From: SIG607 sp045590395
GTDB lineage: Bacteria > Bacillota > Clostridia > Oscillospirales > Acutalibacteraceae
Direction of reading: 5' to 3'
DNA length: 21,052 nucleotides
Assembly: GCA_045590395.1 (NCBI GenBank)
Contig: JAZNQX010000040.1
Location: 1-21,052, forward strand
The notes under the pieces were generated by a model. The model made no database searches. It was not told the origin of the DNA and saw only the letters and a list, made by a program, of their open reading frames with translations. Shown one piece after another: positions 20,988 to 21,052 of the stretch (the first letter of the stretch is position 1; each line of letters opens with the position of its first letter). The translations under genes and the position numbers were made by a program.

Positions 20988-21052
20988 AAATTTTTCAACT
21001 TTCCATGAAACAATTATGTTACGTAAAGTCGGAGGCCAAGCGGTCTTAGGAA

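Noticed and set aside
21016..21052. Possible gene start or 5' half of a serine tRNA at the right edge
   Set aside because: ATG opens only 12 codons before the window ends; GGCCAAGCGGTCTTAGG resembles a class II D arm but D-stem pairing is poor and the acceptor does not match the tRNA half at 1-166, so joining the two ends as a circle is unsupported.
1..21052. CRISPR array, insertion sequence or integrase
   Set aside because: No regularly spaced repeat-spacer units, transposase motifs or recombinase signature seen; the only arrays are the three iterons and the promoter duplication.

Overview
The window reads as part of a double-stranded DNA bacteriophage (or prophage) genome whose host is most likely a gut or rumen member of the Bacteroidetes. 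Reasons: replication and nucleotide genes are tightly packed with many 1-4 base stop/start overlaps; many small proteins are unrecognised; and several gene starts follow a Bacteroidetes-type -7 box (TAnnTTTG). No capsid, tail, packaging, integrase or lysis gene is recognisable. Taxonomy is inference; no database search was possible.

Left RNA block (1-1197, + strand): a left-truncated serine tRNA with an apparent insertion in its variable arm, a good tRNA-Gln(UUG), a complete one-piece tmRNA with its own 26-codon tag, and about 480 nt without a gene that is full of perfect long-range helices, a candidate large ornate phage RNA.

Forward operon (1198-14452, + strand): family A DNA polymerase with proofreading domain; PrimPol-VapE-type primase-helicase; a pair of related small proteins; VRR-NUC nuclease; two tiny membrane proteins; SNF2-type helicase. 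A second promoter at about 8232-8263 leads a nucleotide/repair block: DenV-like pyrimidine-dimer glycosylase, DUF6378-like protein, GNAT, dUTPase, a nucleotidyltransferase-fold protein, and a ThyA-family enzyme carrying Asp at the position that sets dUMP versus dCMP preference. Then come accessory genes that look different in codon use (11512-12759), a membrane peptide, a 267-residue unknown, and an OmpR-like regulator with a degenerate receiver domain.

A strong bidirectional hairpin terminator (14455-14488) separates this from a converging minus-strand block (20256 down to 14487) of about sixteen small, mostly unrecognised early/accessory genes. It has its own promoters (tandem copies near 20560 and 20670, one at 18496-18526, one at 17822-17853) and an internal terminator (16774-16795). 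The best-defined member is a 316-residue protein with a duplicated beta-rich domain and a coiled-coil tail. The leader of this block (20287-20490) folds into a chain of hairpins ending in a tRNA-like cloverleaf. The right end (20588-21052) is regulatory: a 54-bp repeat carrying a promoter, and three double iterons.

Taken together: a phage early region that brings its own replication core, nucleotide metabolism possibly directed at modified cytosine, UV repair, ribosome-rescue RNA, and a stacked set of host-takeover genes.
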